The notes under the pieces: generated by a model | The model's database searches: none | What the model was told of the DNA's origin: nothing | Seen by the model: only the letters and a program-made list of their open reading frames with translations | Source: Nanobdellota archaeon | Lineage (GTDB): Archaea; Nanobdellota; Nanobdellia; SCGC-AAA011-G17; GW2011-AR17 | NCBI GenBank assembly: GCA_013329215.1 | Contig: DUKS01000022.1 | Location: 1-33,709, forward strand | Length of the DNA stretch: 33,709 bases | Direction: 5' to 3' | Program-made: the position numbers and the translations under genes | Shown here: piece after piece, positions 8,635 to 17,744 of the stretch | Layout: each line of letters begins with the position of its first letter | Position numbering within the stretch: the stretch's first letter is position 1

Positions 8635-8969
8635 AAAAAGCAAGAAACATCGGATTCGAGGTAAAAGCGCCGAAAGGCACATGCGTTGACAGGCACTGCC
8701 CTTTTCACGGCGAACTTAGCCTGCGCGGCAGGACGTTTACAGGCACAGTCGCAAGCACTGACTTCAACAAGACAGCAAGCGTCAAGTGGGAAAGAAGCGC
8801 TTACATATCAAAATACGAAAGGTACGAGGTAAGAAACAGCAAGATAAAGGCGCACAACCCTGACTGCATAGGCGCAAAAGTCGGGGACCTGGTGAAGGTA
8901 ATGGAGTGCAGGCCCATCAGCAAGACAAAAAACTTTGTAATCATAGAATTACTGGAGAAGAAGGAGTAA
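8631..8969 (+). CDS. rps17: 30S ribosomal protein S17 (uS17)
   Basis: Archaeal S17 (CPFHGELSLRGRTFTGTV...). Confidence 0.95.
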   Translation: MKKARNIGFEVKAPKGTCVDRHCPFHGELSLRGRTFTGTVASTDFNKTASVKWERSAYISKYERYEVRNSKIKAHNPDCIGAKVGDLVKVMECRPISKTKNFVIIELLEKKE

Positions 8970-8970
8970 A

Positions 8971-9024
8971 ATGATTACCGAGCAGAAGGCGAAGGGAATC
9001 TTCGAACGAAGAGGAGTGGAGTGA
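8971..9024 (+). CDS. Candidate 17-aa coupled mini-ORF MITEQKAKGIFERRGVE upstream of L14
   Basis: ATG to TGA immediately before the L14 start (TGAgaATG); paralogous to 11309-11359. Confidence 0.4.
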   Translation: MITEQKAKGIFERRGVE

Positions 9025-9026
9025 GA

Positions 9027-9428
9027 ATGAAAGCAGTTCCGGCATATGTCACAAGGGTATTGCCTCTTGGCGCAAAGATCGCTACATGCGACAACTCTGG
9101 CGCAAAGATAATACAGCTTATGAACGTAAGGACAATCAAGACAATAAGGAGAAGGACGCAGCAGGCTGGTGTAGCAGACCTGTGCATGGCTGCTGTCATA
9201 AAGGGAAAGCCGGAAATGAGAAAGCAGGTGGTTTTCGCAATCATAGTCAGGCAGAAGAAGGAGTACAGGAGGCCGTCAGGAGAAAGGATTAAGTTCGAGG
9301 ACAATGCGGCAATCGTGCTTAAGGATGACAAGGGCAACCCGAAGGGAACTATCTTCAAGGGTCCGATAGCAAAGGAAGTAGCTGACCGCTGGCCGCTGGT
9401 TGCAAAAGTGGCAAGCATGGTTGTATAA
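9027..9428 (+). CDS. rpl14: 50S ribosomal protein L14 (uL14)
   Basis: MKAVPAYVTRVLPLGAKIATCDNSGAKIIQLM...; the track's GTG at 9021 is an alternative start. Confidence 0.95.
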   Translation: MKAVPAYVTRVLPLGAKIATCDNSGAKIIQLMNVRTIKTIRRRTQQAGVADLCMAAVIKGKPEMRKQVVFAIIVRQKKEYRRPSGERIKFEDNAAIVLKDDKGNPKGTIFKGPIAKEVADRWPLVAKVASMVV

Positions 9429-9439
9429 GGTGGAAAAAA

Positions 9440-9829
9440 ATGGTTAAATGGAGCAAGGACTGGAAGGCAAGCACAAGGCCGAGGAAGCAGAGGAACTACA
9501 GGACAAGGGCGCCCCTGCACATAAAGCAGAAAATGCTTGCAGCGCACCTTTCAAAAGAATTAAGGGCAAAATATTCAAGAAGAAGCATAGCATTGAGAAA
9601 AGGCGACAAGGTAAAAATCGCAAGGGGCCAGTTCAGGGGCAAGTCAGGAAATATCACAGAAGTAAGGGTAAAGGAAATGAAAGTTGCTGTGGAGGGTATT
9701 GAAAACATAAGAAAGGACGGCTCAAAGATGCCTTACATGCTTGAGCCTTCAAACCTCACGGTCACAGAGCTGAACATTGAAGACAAGAGAAGGAAAGAAT
9801 CGCTTGAAAGGAAGAAGGGAGCTAAGTAA
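9440..9829 (+). CDS. rpl24: 50S ribosomal protein L24 (uL24)
   Basis: LRKGDKVKIARGQFRGKSGNITEV. Confidence 0.95.
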   Translation: MVKWSKDWKASTRPRKQRNYRTRAPLHIKQKMLAAHLSKELRAKYSRRSIALRKGDKVKIARGQFRGKSGNITEVRVKEMKVAVEGIENIRKDGSKMPYMLEPSNLTVTELNIEDKRRKESLERKKGAK

Positions 9830-9830
9830 A

Positions 9831-10538
9831 ATGGTAAAGAATCATCTCAAAAGGCTGAATGTGCCGAAGTCATGGCCGGTTAAGAGGAAAACAAGCAAGT
9901 GGATAGTGAAGCCGAGGAGCTCGCACCCTCTTGGCCAGTGCCTGCCTGTATCAGTAATACTCAAGGAAGTGCTCGGGTTCGCGGCAACAGCGAAAGAAGC
10001 AAAAGTAATACTCAACCAGAAGCTCATGCTTGTGAACAAGAAGGCAAGGAAAGAGCCTAAGTTCGGGGCAGGATTGCTGGATGTTGTTGAGCTGCCGGGC
10101 ATGAAGCTGCACTACAGGATTTTGCTTAGCAAGCAGGGCAAGCTGGTGCTCCATCCTATTGATGAAAAGGAAGCGTCAATAAGGCCGTGTAAGATACAGT
10201 CAAAGAGAATTGTTGCGGGCGGAAAAATACAGATTGCGTTTGCAGACGGCACAACAATGTTCACAGACAACAAGGAATACAAGGCAGGGGACACTCTTGT
10301 GCTCTCAATGCCTGACAACAAGGTCAGGGAACACCTGAAGTTTGAGAAGGGCGCGATGTTATACATCACTGCTGGAAGGCAGGCATCGCTTTACGGCACA
10401 TTTGAGGAAGTAAGGCAGTTCAGCGGCGCGCAGCCTGACAATATAGTTGTTTCCCACGCAGGCAAGCATTATGAAACAAGAAAGGATTATGCAATGGTTA
10501 TCGGCAGGGAAAAGCCTGCTATATCAATGGTAGACTAA
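9831..10538 (+). CDS. rps4e: 30S ribosomal protein S4e
   Basis: MVKNHLKRLNVPKSWPVKRKTSKWIVKPRSSHPLGQCLPV; ATG at 9831, not the track's 9777. Confidence 0.95.
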   Translation: MVKNHLKRLNVPKSWPVKRKTSKWIVKPRSSHPLGQCLPVSVILKEVLGFAATAKEAKVILNQKLMLVNKKARKEPKFGAGLLDVVELPGMKLHYRILLSKQGKLVLHPIDEKEASIRPCKIQSKRIVAGGKIQIAFADGTTMFTDNKEYKAGDTLVLSMPDNKVREHLKFEKGAMLYITAGRQASLYGTFEEVRQFSGAQPDNIVVSHAGKHYETRKDYAMVIGREKPAISMVD

Positions 10539-10539
10539 G

Positions 10540-11067
10540 ATGGAAAAAGCACAAAACCCAATGAAGGAAATCCAGGTTGAGAAAGTAACGCTCAACATCG
10601 GGACAGGAAAGCCCGGGGCAGAGCTTGAGAAAGCGCTGAAGCTGCTTCAGGCTCTCGCGGGGAAAAAGCCTGTCGAGACAAAAACAGTAAAGAGAATACC
10701 TACATGGGGTCTGAGGCCCGGCCTTTCAATAGGCGCGAAAGTGACATTGAGGGGAAAGGAAGCAGAGGAAATGCTCAAGAGGCTGCTGCAGGCAGTCGAG
10801 CACAAGCTGCGCAACTACCAGATAGGAAAGGACGGAAATTTCGCTTTCGGCGTAAAGGAATACATTGATATACCCGGAATGAAATACAACATGGAAATAG
10901 GGATGATGGGACTTGAGGCTGCTGTCACGCTTAGAAGGGCGGGCTTCAGCATAAGGCGAAGGAAAATAAAGCCCAAGAAGCTTCCGGACAGGCACAAGAT
11001 TCACAAGGACGAGACAAAAATGTTTTTGCAGACGAAATACAATGTAAAGTTTGACGAGGAGAAGTAA
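10540..11067 (+). CDS. rpl5: 50S ribosomal protein L5 (uL5)
   Basis: [25 protein letters not shown]... Confidence 0.95.
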   Translation: MEKAQNPMKEIQVEKVTLNIGTGKPGAELEKALKLLQALAGKKPVETKTVKRIPTWGLRPGLSIGAKVTLRGKEAEEMLKRLLQAVEHKLRNYQIGKDGNFAFGVKEYIDIPGMKYNMEIGMMGLEAAVTLRRAGFSIRRRKIKPKKLPDRHKIHKDETKMFLQTKYNVKFDEEK

Positions 11068-11069
11068 GA

Positions 11070-11300
11070 ATGACAGCAGGAAGCCACACAAAAATGCTTA
11101 ACCAGCTTTCAGGAAAGCCGGCTAAGCTGAAGAAATATGAAAAGTTCAACGTGCCCAAGAAAAGGACAACAGGGTACAACCTGAAGCCGTGCAGGCTGTG
11201 CGGCAGGATTGGTGGGCACATGAAGATATACGGGCTTGAGCTGTGCAGGCAGTGCTTCAGGGATAATGCAAAAAGGCTTGGGTTCAAAAAATACAGGTAG
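11070..11300 (+). CDS. rps14: 30S ribosomal protein S14 type Z (uS14)
   Basis: [36 protein letters not shown] zinc-binding motif. Confidence 0.93.
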   Translation: MTAGSHTKMLNQLSGKPAKLKKYEKFNVPKKRTTGYNLKPCRLCGRIGGHMKIYGLELCRQCFRDNAKRLGFKKYR

Positions 11301-11308
11301 GTACAAAA

Positions 11309-11359
11309 ATGGTTAACGAGCATAGCGAAGGGAACCTTCGAATGAACGGGAGTGAATGA
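11309..11359 (+). CDS. Candidate 16-aa coupled mini-ORF MVNEHSEGNLRMNGSE upstream of S8
   Basis: ATG to TGA immediately before the S8 start (TGAgaATG); nucleotide similarity to 8971-9024. Confidence 0.4.
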   Translation: MVNEHSEGNLRMNGSE

Positions 11360-11361
11360 GA

Positions 11362-11754
11362 ATGAGCATGAACGACACACTGGCAGCCGCAATGTCAAAG
11401 ATGCAGAATGCGGAAAAAATAGGAAGGGACAGTTGCTTAGTAAGCCCTGTATCAAAAATGCTTACTCAGGTGCTTGACCTAATGCAGGCAAAGGGATATG
11501 TCTCTGGCTATGAGGTCGCAGACAAGGGCAGGGGTGGCGTGCTCAAGATAGGCCTGAACGGCGGCATAAACAAGTGCGGTGTGATAAAGCCGAGGTTTGC
11601 AGTTACAAAAGCAGACTTTGAAAAGTTTGAGAAAAGATACCTGCCTGCTAAGGATTTCGGATTCATAGTCATATCGACAACAAAAGGCCTGATGACCCTT
11701 GAGGAAGCAAGGGAGAAAGGGCTTGGAGGAAGGCTAATCGCCTATGTATACTAA
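11362..11754 (+). CDS. rps8: 30S ribosomal protein S8 (uS8)
   Basis: MNDTLAAAMSKMQNAEKIGRDS...GFIVISTTKGLMTLEEAREKGLGGRLIAYVY; alternative ATG at 11356. Confidence 0.95.
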   Translation: MSMNDTLAAAMSKMQNAEKIGRDSCLVSPVSKMLTQVLDLMQAKGYVSGYEVADKGRGGVLKIGLNGGINKCGVIKPRFAVTKADFEKFEKRYLPAKDFGFIVISTTKGLMTLEEAREKGLGGRLIAYVY

Positions 11755-12300
11755 ATGATAGAGGAAAGAAGGCTTACAAAGGAAGTTACAGTGCCCGAGG
11801 GCGTAACAGTCAGCGTGCAGGGCAAGGAGGTCCATGTGAAAGGGCCGAAGGGGGAGATAGTGAGAAAACTGTTTGACCCGACTGTAAAAATGGAAGTCAT
11901 TGAAAACAAGGTTAAGCTAAGCCCAAAGAGGCTTACGAAAAAACAGAAAATGCTGATAAACACTTATGTTTCACACCTCAAGAACATGATAAGCGGGGTT
12001 CAGAAGCCGTTCATATACAGGCTCAAGGTATGCTCAAGCCACTTCCCAATATCAGTTTCGGTTGAGGGAAGCACGTTTGTAATCAAGAACTTTTTCGGTG
12101 AAAAAGTCCCGAGAAAGGCAAGAATTGTCCAGGGAGTCAAAGTTGAGGCAAAAGGCGATGTTGTGACAGTAAGCGGCGTTGACCTTGAAGCGGTCGGCCA
12201 GACAGCGACAAACATTGAGCTTGCGTCAAGGATAACAGACAGGGACAGAAGGGTATTCCAGGACGGGGTATGGCTGTTCGAGAAGGCGGTGCAGGAGTAA
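11755..12300 (+). CDS. rpl6: 50S ribosomal protein L6 (uL6)
   Basis: VPEGVTVSVQGKEVHVKGPKGEIVRKL... Confidence 0.95.
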   Translation: MIEERRLTKEVTVPEGVTVSVQGKEVHVKGPKGEIVRKLFDPTVKMEVIENKVKLSPKRLTKKQKMLINTYVSHLKNMISGVQKPFIYRLKVCSSHFPISVSVEGSTFVIKNFFGEKVPRKARIVQGVKVEAKGDVVTVSGVDLEAVGQTATNIELASRITDRDRRVFQDGVWLFEKAVQE

Positions 12301-12305
12301 AAAAA

Positions 12306-12890
12306 ATGGAAAAATTGCTTGCTCTTAAAAAGCAGATCAACAAAAGAAGGCCGAAGTTTGTGAGACAGGAAGGCACAAGCAAGAGAATGCTTCAGAAAGT
12401 CGGCTGGAGAAAGCCGAAAGGGTACCATTCAAAAATCAGGAGAAGGTTCAGGGGCCGCAGGAAAATGCCGTGCTACGGCTATGCATCCCCGAATGCAGTC
12501 AAGGGAATGACAATGCAGGGTCTTTTGCCTGTGAGAGTTGAGAATGTTGCGGAAGCTGCAAGGCTTGTTGCAAAAAGGGACACTGCGGTCATAGCTGCAG
12601 TTGGAAAAAGGGCAAAAGTTGACATAATCAAAAAGCTGCTTGAGGCGAAAGTTAAGATACTCAATGTGCTCAACCCCGAGAAATTCATACAGGATGTTGA
12701 GGCTAAGCTTAATGAAAGGAAAGCGGCAAAGAAGTCAAAGGAAGACAAAAAGAAAAAGTCAAAGGAAGAAAGCCTGAAGAAGGCGGAAGAAAAGAAAAAG
12801 GAAGAGAAAAACGCTGAAGAAAAGACAGAAGAGGAAAAGAAGAAAGAACAGGTTGAAGAGCATAAGAAGTTGCTGGAGAAAGGGCAGTAA
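12306..12890 (+). CDS. rpl32e: 50S ribosomal protein L32e with long Lys/Glu-rich C-terminal tail
   Basis: RRPKFVRQEGTSKRMLQKVGWRKPKGYHSKIRRRFRG; ATG at 12306. Confidence 0.93.
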   Translation: MEKLLALKKQINKRRPKFVRQEGTSKRMLQKVGWRKPKGYHSKIRRRFRGRRKMPCYGYASPNAVKGMTMQGLLPVRVENVAEAARLVAKRDTAVIAAVGKRAKVDIIKKLLEAKVKILNVLNPEKFIQDVEAKLNERKAAKKSKEDKKKKSKEESLKKAEEKKKEEKNAEEKTEEEKKKEQVEEHKKLLEKGQ

Positions 12891-12905
12891 TCAAAGGTGT
12901 AAAAA

Positions 12906-13367
12906 ATGAATCTTGCAAATAAAAAAAGGCTTGCAGCGCAGGTCCTGAAGGTAGGGGAATCAAGAGTATGGTTTGACCCTGAAAGGCTTAACGAGATAAA
13001 GGAAGCCATAACCAAAAGGGATATAAGAAAGCTTGTGGGGGACCTGGCGATACAGGCAAAGCCGTCAACAGGCGTTTCAAGGTTTGGGGCAAGGAAGATT
13101 GCAACCCAGAAGCGCAAGGGAAGAAGGCAGGGGGAAGGCTCAAGAAAGGGCACGCCCAATGCAAGAAAATCCAGGAAAGACCTGTGGATGGCAAAGATAA
13201 GGTCGCAGAGGGATTTCCTCACATCATTGAAAGAGAGCGGCCTGATAGCGCCCGCCTCATACAGGAAGATTTACCTGATGTGCAAGGGCGGATATTTCAG
13301 GAGCATAAGGCATATAAAGATGTACATGGAAGAACACCAGATGTTTATCAGGAAGGAGAAGAAATGA
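12906..13367 (+). CDS. rpl19e: 50S ribosomal protein L19e
   Basis: MNLANKKRLAAQVLKVGESRVWFDPERLNEIKEAITKRDIR... Confidence 0.96.
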   Translation: MNLANKKRLAAQVLKVGESRVWFDPERLNEIKEAITKRDIRKLVGDLAIQAKPSTGVSRFGARKIATQKRKGRRQGEGSRKGTPNARKSRKDLWMAKIRSQRDFLTSLKESGLIAPASYRKIYLMCKGGYFRSIRHIKMYMEEHQMFIRKEKK

Positions 13368-13870
13368 AACGAAGAAAAAGGTTCATACCGTTCAGGAGAA
13401 AGCTTGAGGGCAAGACTGATTACAGGAAAAGGCTTGCAATGCTTAAGTCAGGCAAGTTGAGGCTGGTAATAAGAAAGTCCCTCAACAACATATCTGCGCA
13501 GCTGATAGGCTATGAAAACGCCGGAGACAAGGTTTTTGTATCAGCGCACAGCAGGGAGCTTCTCAAGCTCGGATGGAAAGGCAAAAGGAAAAATATGCCT
13601 GCTGCATACCTGGTCGGTCTTCTTTGCGGGGTTAAGGCAAAGCAAAGCAAGATAACAGAGGCAATACTTGATGCAGGATTCTATACAAAAGTGAACGGCT
13701 CTGTGGTTTTTTCAGCGCTTAAGGGCGCTGTTGACGCAGGTTTGAAAGTGCCGCATGATGCTGCCGTGCTCCCGAAGGAAGACAGGGTGAAGGGAAAGCA
13801 TATAAAGAACGCCAATATTGAAGCAGAGTTTGAGGCTGTAAAGAAAAAAATACTCGGTGGTGCCAAATGA
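13364..13870 (+). CDS. rpl18: 50S ribosomal protein L18 (uL18)
   Basis: IPFRRKLEGKTDYRKRLAMLKSGKLRLVIRKSLNNI; ATG at 13364 overlaps the L19e stop. Confidence 0.95.
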   Translation: MKRRKRFIPFRRKLEGKTDYRKRLAMLKSGKLRLVIRKSLNNISAQLIGYENAGDKVFVSAHSRELLKLGWKGKRKNMPAAYLVGLLCGVKAKQSKITEAILDAGFYTKVNGSVVFSALKGAVDAGLKVPHDAAVLPKEDRVKGKHIKNANIEAEFEAVKKKILGGAK

Positions 13871-14634
13871 GAAAACGAAACAGGAAAGATGCTGAGACAA
13901 CCGGAATCTCAAAGGAGAGGGCATTTGACATATCAGCATGGACCCCGAAAACAGACATTGGCAGAAAGATAAAAGCCGGAGAAATTACAAACATTGACAT
14001 GATACTTGATGCAGGCAAGAGGATAATGGAGCCCGAGATTGTGGATGCGTTGCTGAAGGGTCTGCAGGTTGACCTGCTTGAGATAGGCCAGTCAAAGGGA
14101 AAGTTTGGCGGCGGAAAAAGGACAATATGGAAGACTACCCAGAAAAAGAGCAAGGAAGGAAACAAGCCCTCGTTCACTGCAATGGCTGTTGTCGGAAACA
14201 AGGACGGCTATCTGGGCATAGGAATGGGCAAGTCAAAGGAGACAATGCCTGCAAGGGAAAAGGCAACAAAGCAGGCAAAGCTGAACATAATCAAGATAAA
14301 GAGGGGCTGCGGCTCATGGCAATGCAACTGCAGGGAGCCTCACTCGCTACCGTTTGCTGTTTCAGGCAAGAACGGCTCTTCACAGTTGAGGATAATGCCT
14401 GCCCCGAAGGGGACGGGGCTGTGCATGGCCGGCGAAGCAAGGAAAATGCTCGCGCTTGCCGGAGTGAAGGATGTATATTCAAGGACAAAAGGCCAGACAG
14501 TCACAAGGGTAAACCTTTTGATTGCATGCTTCAAGGCGCTGAAAGAGCTCAGCAAGGTAAAGGTAATGCCTGAGTACGTGGCAAAGGCAGGCATAGTGTC
14601 CGGAAGAAAGGAAAACAAAGAGGTAACACAATGA
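13867..14634 (+). CDS. rps5: 30S ribosomal protein S5 (uS5)
   Basis: GCGSWQCNCREPHSLPFAVSGKNGSSQLRIMPAPKGTGL. Confidence 0.95.
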   Translation: MRKRNRKDAETTGISKERAFDISAWTPKTDIGRKIKAGEITNIDMILDAGKRIMEPEIVDALLKGLQVDLLEIGQSKGKFGGGKRTIWKTTQKKSKEGNKPSFTAMAVVGNKDGYLGIGMGKSKETMPAREKATKQAKLNIIKIKRGCGSWQCNCREPHSLPFAVSGKNGSSQLRIMPAPKGTGLCMAGEARKMLALAGVKDVYSRTKGQTVTRVNLLIACFKALKELSKVKVMPEYVAKAGIVSGRKENKEVTQ

Positions 14635-15101
14635 AACGCGTTGCAATCATAAGAATACACGGGGATTCAAAGCTGAGGCATGATGTTGTAAAGACATTTG
14701 ACCTGCTCAGGCTTTACAAGAAGCACACATGCATTGTTGTTGCAAATAACTCAACATACTCCGGGATGCTTCATAAGATAAAGGATTTTGCCACATGGGG
14801 CGAGCTGAAGCCTGAAGTGTTCAGGAAAATGATTGAGAAAAGGGGGAGGCTGCCCGGCAACAAGCCGCTCACAGAAGCGTACCTGAAAGATAAAACAGGG
14901 CTTGGCTTTGACGATTTCACAAAACAGTTCATGGAAGGCAAGAAAGAGCTGAACGATGTTCCCGGATTAAAGCACTTTTTCAAGCTTTGCCCGCCGGTGA
15001 AAGGATTTGAAAGGAAAGGGATAAAGATGCCTTTCAGCATGGGCGGCGTTGTAGGGTACAGGAAAGAATACATTAATGATTTGCTGGAGAGGATGCTATA
15101 A
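14631..15101 (+). CDS. rpl30: 50S ribosomal protein L30 (uL30)
   Basis: Archaeal long-form L30; ATGA overlap with S5. Confidence 0.94.
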   Translation: MKRVAIIRIHGDSKLRHDVVKTFDLLRLYKKHTCIVVANNSTYSGMLHKIKDFATWGELKPEVFRKMIEKRGRLPGNKPLTEAYLKDKTGLGFDDFTKQFMEGKKELNDVPGLKHFFKLCPPVKGFERKGIKMPFSMGGVVGYRKEYINDLLERML

Positions 15102-15589
15102 TGAGCGTTAACAAGCGAAAGAAAAATTCAAGGTACCGCGGCAGCAAGACGCACGGCTGCGGCTCAATGAAGAAAAGGCGAGGGGCCGGCAATAAGGGCG
15201 GAACAGGCATGGCTGGAAGCGGCAAGAGAGCCCAGTCAAAGAAGCCGACGATTTTGAAATTATACGGAAACGAATACTTCGGCAAGCACGGCTTCAATAG
15301 GGTTGCGACACAGCATTTCAAGACAATCAATATTGCATTTTTGGAAGCAAAGTTTGAAGAGCTTCTTGCAAAGGGCACAATCAAGAACGAGAAAGGCATG
15401 TTCGAAGTTGATATTGAGGCGCTTGGCGCTGACAAGCTTTTGGGCACCGGAAACCCGACAAGAAAGTACCGCGTTAAGGCTATATTTGCCTCAGGCAGCG
15501 CTGCTGAAAAGATAACAGAAGCCGGCGGGGAAGTCATTGCAGAAAGCGCTTCTGAAGAGAAAGAAGAAGCAGAAGAAGAAAAGCAGTGA
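15101..15589 (+). CDS. rpl15: 50S ribosomal protein L15 (uL15)
   Basis: KNSRYRGSKTHGCGSMKKRRGAGNKGGTGMAGSGKRAQSKK. Confidence 0.95.
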   Translation: MSVNKRKKNSRYRGSKTHGCGSMKKRRGAGNKGGTGMAGSGKRAQSKKPTILKLYGNEYFGKHGFNRVATQHFKTINIAFLEAKFEELLAKGTIKNEKGMFEVDIEALGADKLLGTGNPTRKYRVKAIFASGSAAEKITEAGGEVIAESASEEKEEAEEEKQ

Positions 15590-15614
15590 TTTTTCAGGTA
15601 TAAAATCGATTAAA

Positions 15615-16007
15615 TTAGTTTTGGGCTCCATACTTGTCTAATGCAAAAGAAAGTTTCTCTTTTAAATCCCCTAACTTTTCATATTCAATAATCTGTGCCT
15701 TCGGTATTCCTTGTGCAAGAGAGGTAATATAATTCCCTTTCTGATGAAGCAAAATTATTTCGTGGCCTAAACAGAAAGATATGCCTATTTCAATACCTAC
15801 ACCATGGCTTCTTTCAGAAACTTCAGCAATTAAAATATTGCATGCCTTCAGTTGCTCATAATCTCTTTTGAATATTTCAGCAGGTTTTCCGCCAATTTGA
15901 AATATAAAAGTATCAATTCTTTTACTTTGGGTCACCCGCTCTATTTCAGGGAGCAGATTAAGCCTTTCTTTTGTGTGAGTGATGGGGCATGTAATGTATG
16001 CTTTCAT
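15615..16007 (-). CDS. Nucleoside 2-deoxyribosyltransferase / DNPH1(RCL)-like protein
   Basis: MKAYITCPI...IFKRDYEQLKACNILIAEVSERSHGVGIEIGISFCLGHEIILLHQKG matches the family pattern. ATG at 16007 preferred: a TATA-like element lies ~30 nt upstream. Confidence 0.75.
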   Translation of the reverse strand: MKAYITCPITHTKERLNLLPEIERVTQSKRIDTFIFQIGGKPAEIFKRDYEQLKACNILIAEVSERSHGVGIEIGISFCLGHEIILLHQKGNYITSLAQGIPKAQIIEYEKLGDLKEKLSFALDKYGAQN

Positions 16008-16173
16008 AGATACAGTACCTGAATGAATTAATATAAAGTTATCTATATGCGCCAAAAACTAATCGAGCCTGCCCGTTTATATGCCAGAAAATGGTATCTC
16101 TTCTCCTTCAACAATGCCCCTCACGAGATTTCCGGCGGGGCTCTGCCTTCCTGCCAGCATAGCACTCGAAAGC

Positions 16174-16193
16174 TTTCTCACTATCGTTCGAAA
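16174..16193. repeat. Hairpin repeat copy: TTTC-TCACTATCGTTC-GAAA
   Basis: Conserved 12-nt loop, C-G closing pair; just upstream of the SecY TATA box. Confidence 0.65.
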
Positions 16194-16208
16194 CTTCCTG
16201 CTCGTTGA

Positions 16209-16228
16209 AACTCGCAGAAAGCTTTAAA
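16209..16228 (+). promoter_or_regulatory. SecY promoter TATA-like element (GCTTTAAATATA region)
   Basis: AAAGCTTTAAATATAC upstream of the SecY start. Confidence 0.5.
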
Positions 16229-16272
16229 TATACTCTGATGCTTCCTTCCTTGAATATTATCGGTGATAATGA

Positions 16273-17685
16273 GTGGTTAACTTCAACAGCATACTGGCGA
16301 ACCTTCCAGAGGTCAAAGGGCCTTTGCAGAAGCATCTGCCTTTTAAGGAGAAATTAAAATGGACAGGCATTGTGCTTGTATTGTTCTTCTTATTGGGATT
16401 AGTCCCGCTTTACGGGCTTGGTGTCAATGCACTGCAGCAGTTTGAGCAGCTGTCAATCATATTGGGCGCAAGCTTCGGCTCGCTTGCCACGCTTGGAATA
16501 GGGCCTCTGGTTACTGCTTCAATCGTATTGCAGTTGCTGAACGGGTCAGGCATAATGAAGTTTGACCTGACATCGCCTGAAGGCAAGAAGAGATTCCACG
16601 CGCTTCAGAAGCTGCTTGGGGTGTTTTTCATATTCTTTGAGGGCGCGATATACGTGTTTTTGGGCGGGCTTCTGCCTCCTGAAGCGCTTCCGCCTGCAAC
16701 TTACAGGACAATGGAGCTGTTGCTTGTTGCGCAGATTGCGCTTGGCGGCATTGCAATCATGTTCATGGATGAAGTCTGCAACAAATGGGGGTTTGGAAGC
16801 GGCATTAGCCTGTTCATAGCAGCAGGAGTTTCGCAGGAAATAATCATAAGGGCGTTCAGCCCGCTGACAACAGCAGGCAGCTTTGCATTCGGAAGTTCGC
16901 AGCCCCCAATAGGAAAAGTCTGGGTATTTTTCATTTCATTACTGAGCAGGAATCCGACAGGAGCCGCGCTTGCTTTGTCCGCAATAATAGCAACTATCAT
17001 TGTGTTTATATTTTCGGTTTATGCGCAGTCAATGAAAGTTGAAATCCCTCTATCTTTTGGGAGGGTGAGAGGGCACGGCATAAGATGGCCGCTGCACTTC
17101 ATATACACATCCAACATCCCTGTCATATTGGTTGCGGCTTTAATGGCAAACATGCAGCTTTGGGCGCGTTTGCTCCAAAACTGGGGGCATCCCATACTGG
17201 GAACGTTCTCAGGCAATACGCCTGCTTCAGGTTTAATCGCATGGATTAACCCACCTAACATGGTTGAAAGCATTATCACAGGCAGCTTCAGGGGGATTGA
17301 CATGGGGCATGCCCTGATTTATATGCTGTTCATGATTGTCGGCTCAATAATATTTTCAATATTCTGGGTGCAAACCTCTGGGATGGATGCAAAAAGCCAG
17401 GCAAAGCAGATACTTGCTTCTGGCCTGCAGATACCCGGCTTCAGGAGGGACGAGAGGATTCTTGAGCATATTCTTTCAAGGTATATATTCCCGCTGACAA
17501 TAATGGGCGCCGCGCTGGTCGGATTCCTTGCTTCGACAGCAGACCTGCTGGGCGCGTTGTCAAGGGGCACCGGTATACTTCTTACTGTCATGATTGTGTA
17601 CAGGATGTATGAGGACATTGCAAAGCAGCACATGATGGACATGCATCCTGCATTGAGAAAGATGATGGGCGGCGGCTCTGAATAG
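16273..17685 (+). CDS. secY: Preprotein translocase subunit SecY
   Basis: 470 aa, multiple TM segments, plug region, MAKQHMMDMHPALRKMMG C-terminus; GTG start. Confidence 0.97.
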   Translation: MVNFNSILANLPEVKGPLQKHLPFKEKLKWTGIVLVLFFLLGLVPLYGLGVNALQQFEQLSIILGASFGSLATLGIGPLVTASIVLQLLNGSGIMKFDLTSPEGKKRFHALQKLLGVFFIFFEGAIYVFLGGLLPPEALPPATYRTMELLLVAQIALGGIAIMFMDEVCNKWGFGSGISLFIAAGVSQEIIIRAFSPLTTAGSFAFGSSQPPIGKVWVFFISLLSRNPTGAALALSAIIATIIVFIFSVYAQSMKVEIPLSFGRVRGHGIRWPLHFIYTSNIPVILVAALMANMQLWARLLQNWGHPILGTFSGNTPASGLIAWINPPNMVESIITGSFRGIDMGHALIYMLFMIVGSIIFSIFWVQTSGMDAKSQAKQILASGLQIPGFRRDERILEHILSRYIFPLTIMGAALVGFLASTADLLGALSRGTGILLTVMIVYRMYEDIAKQHMMDMHPALRKMMGGGSE

Positions 17686-17725
17686 CTGGTTGGTGGCTTG
17701 TAGCTGGTAGGCAGTGCGCGGTTAG
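17683..17725 (+). repeat. TAGCTGGTTGGTGGCTTGTAGCTGGTAG 3'-flank repeat
   Basis: Internal TAGCTGGT repeats; similar to 31674-31724 on the opposite strand. Confidence 0.55.
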
Positions 17726-17744
17726 CAAAAGAGGGTGATGATTA

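Noticed and set aside
9777-10538. N-terminal extension of S4e in the ORF track
   Set aside because: Extension overlaps the end of L24 in another frame; the ATG at 9831 gives the normal S4e N-terminus.
16108-16335. Minus-strand 75-aa ORF upstream of SecY
   Set aside because: Overlaps the SecY promoter and start in antisense; no family signal.
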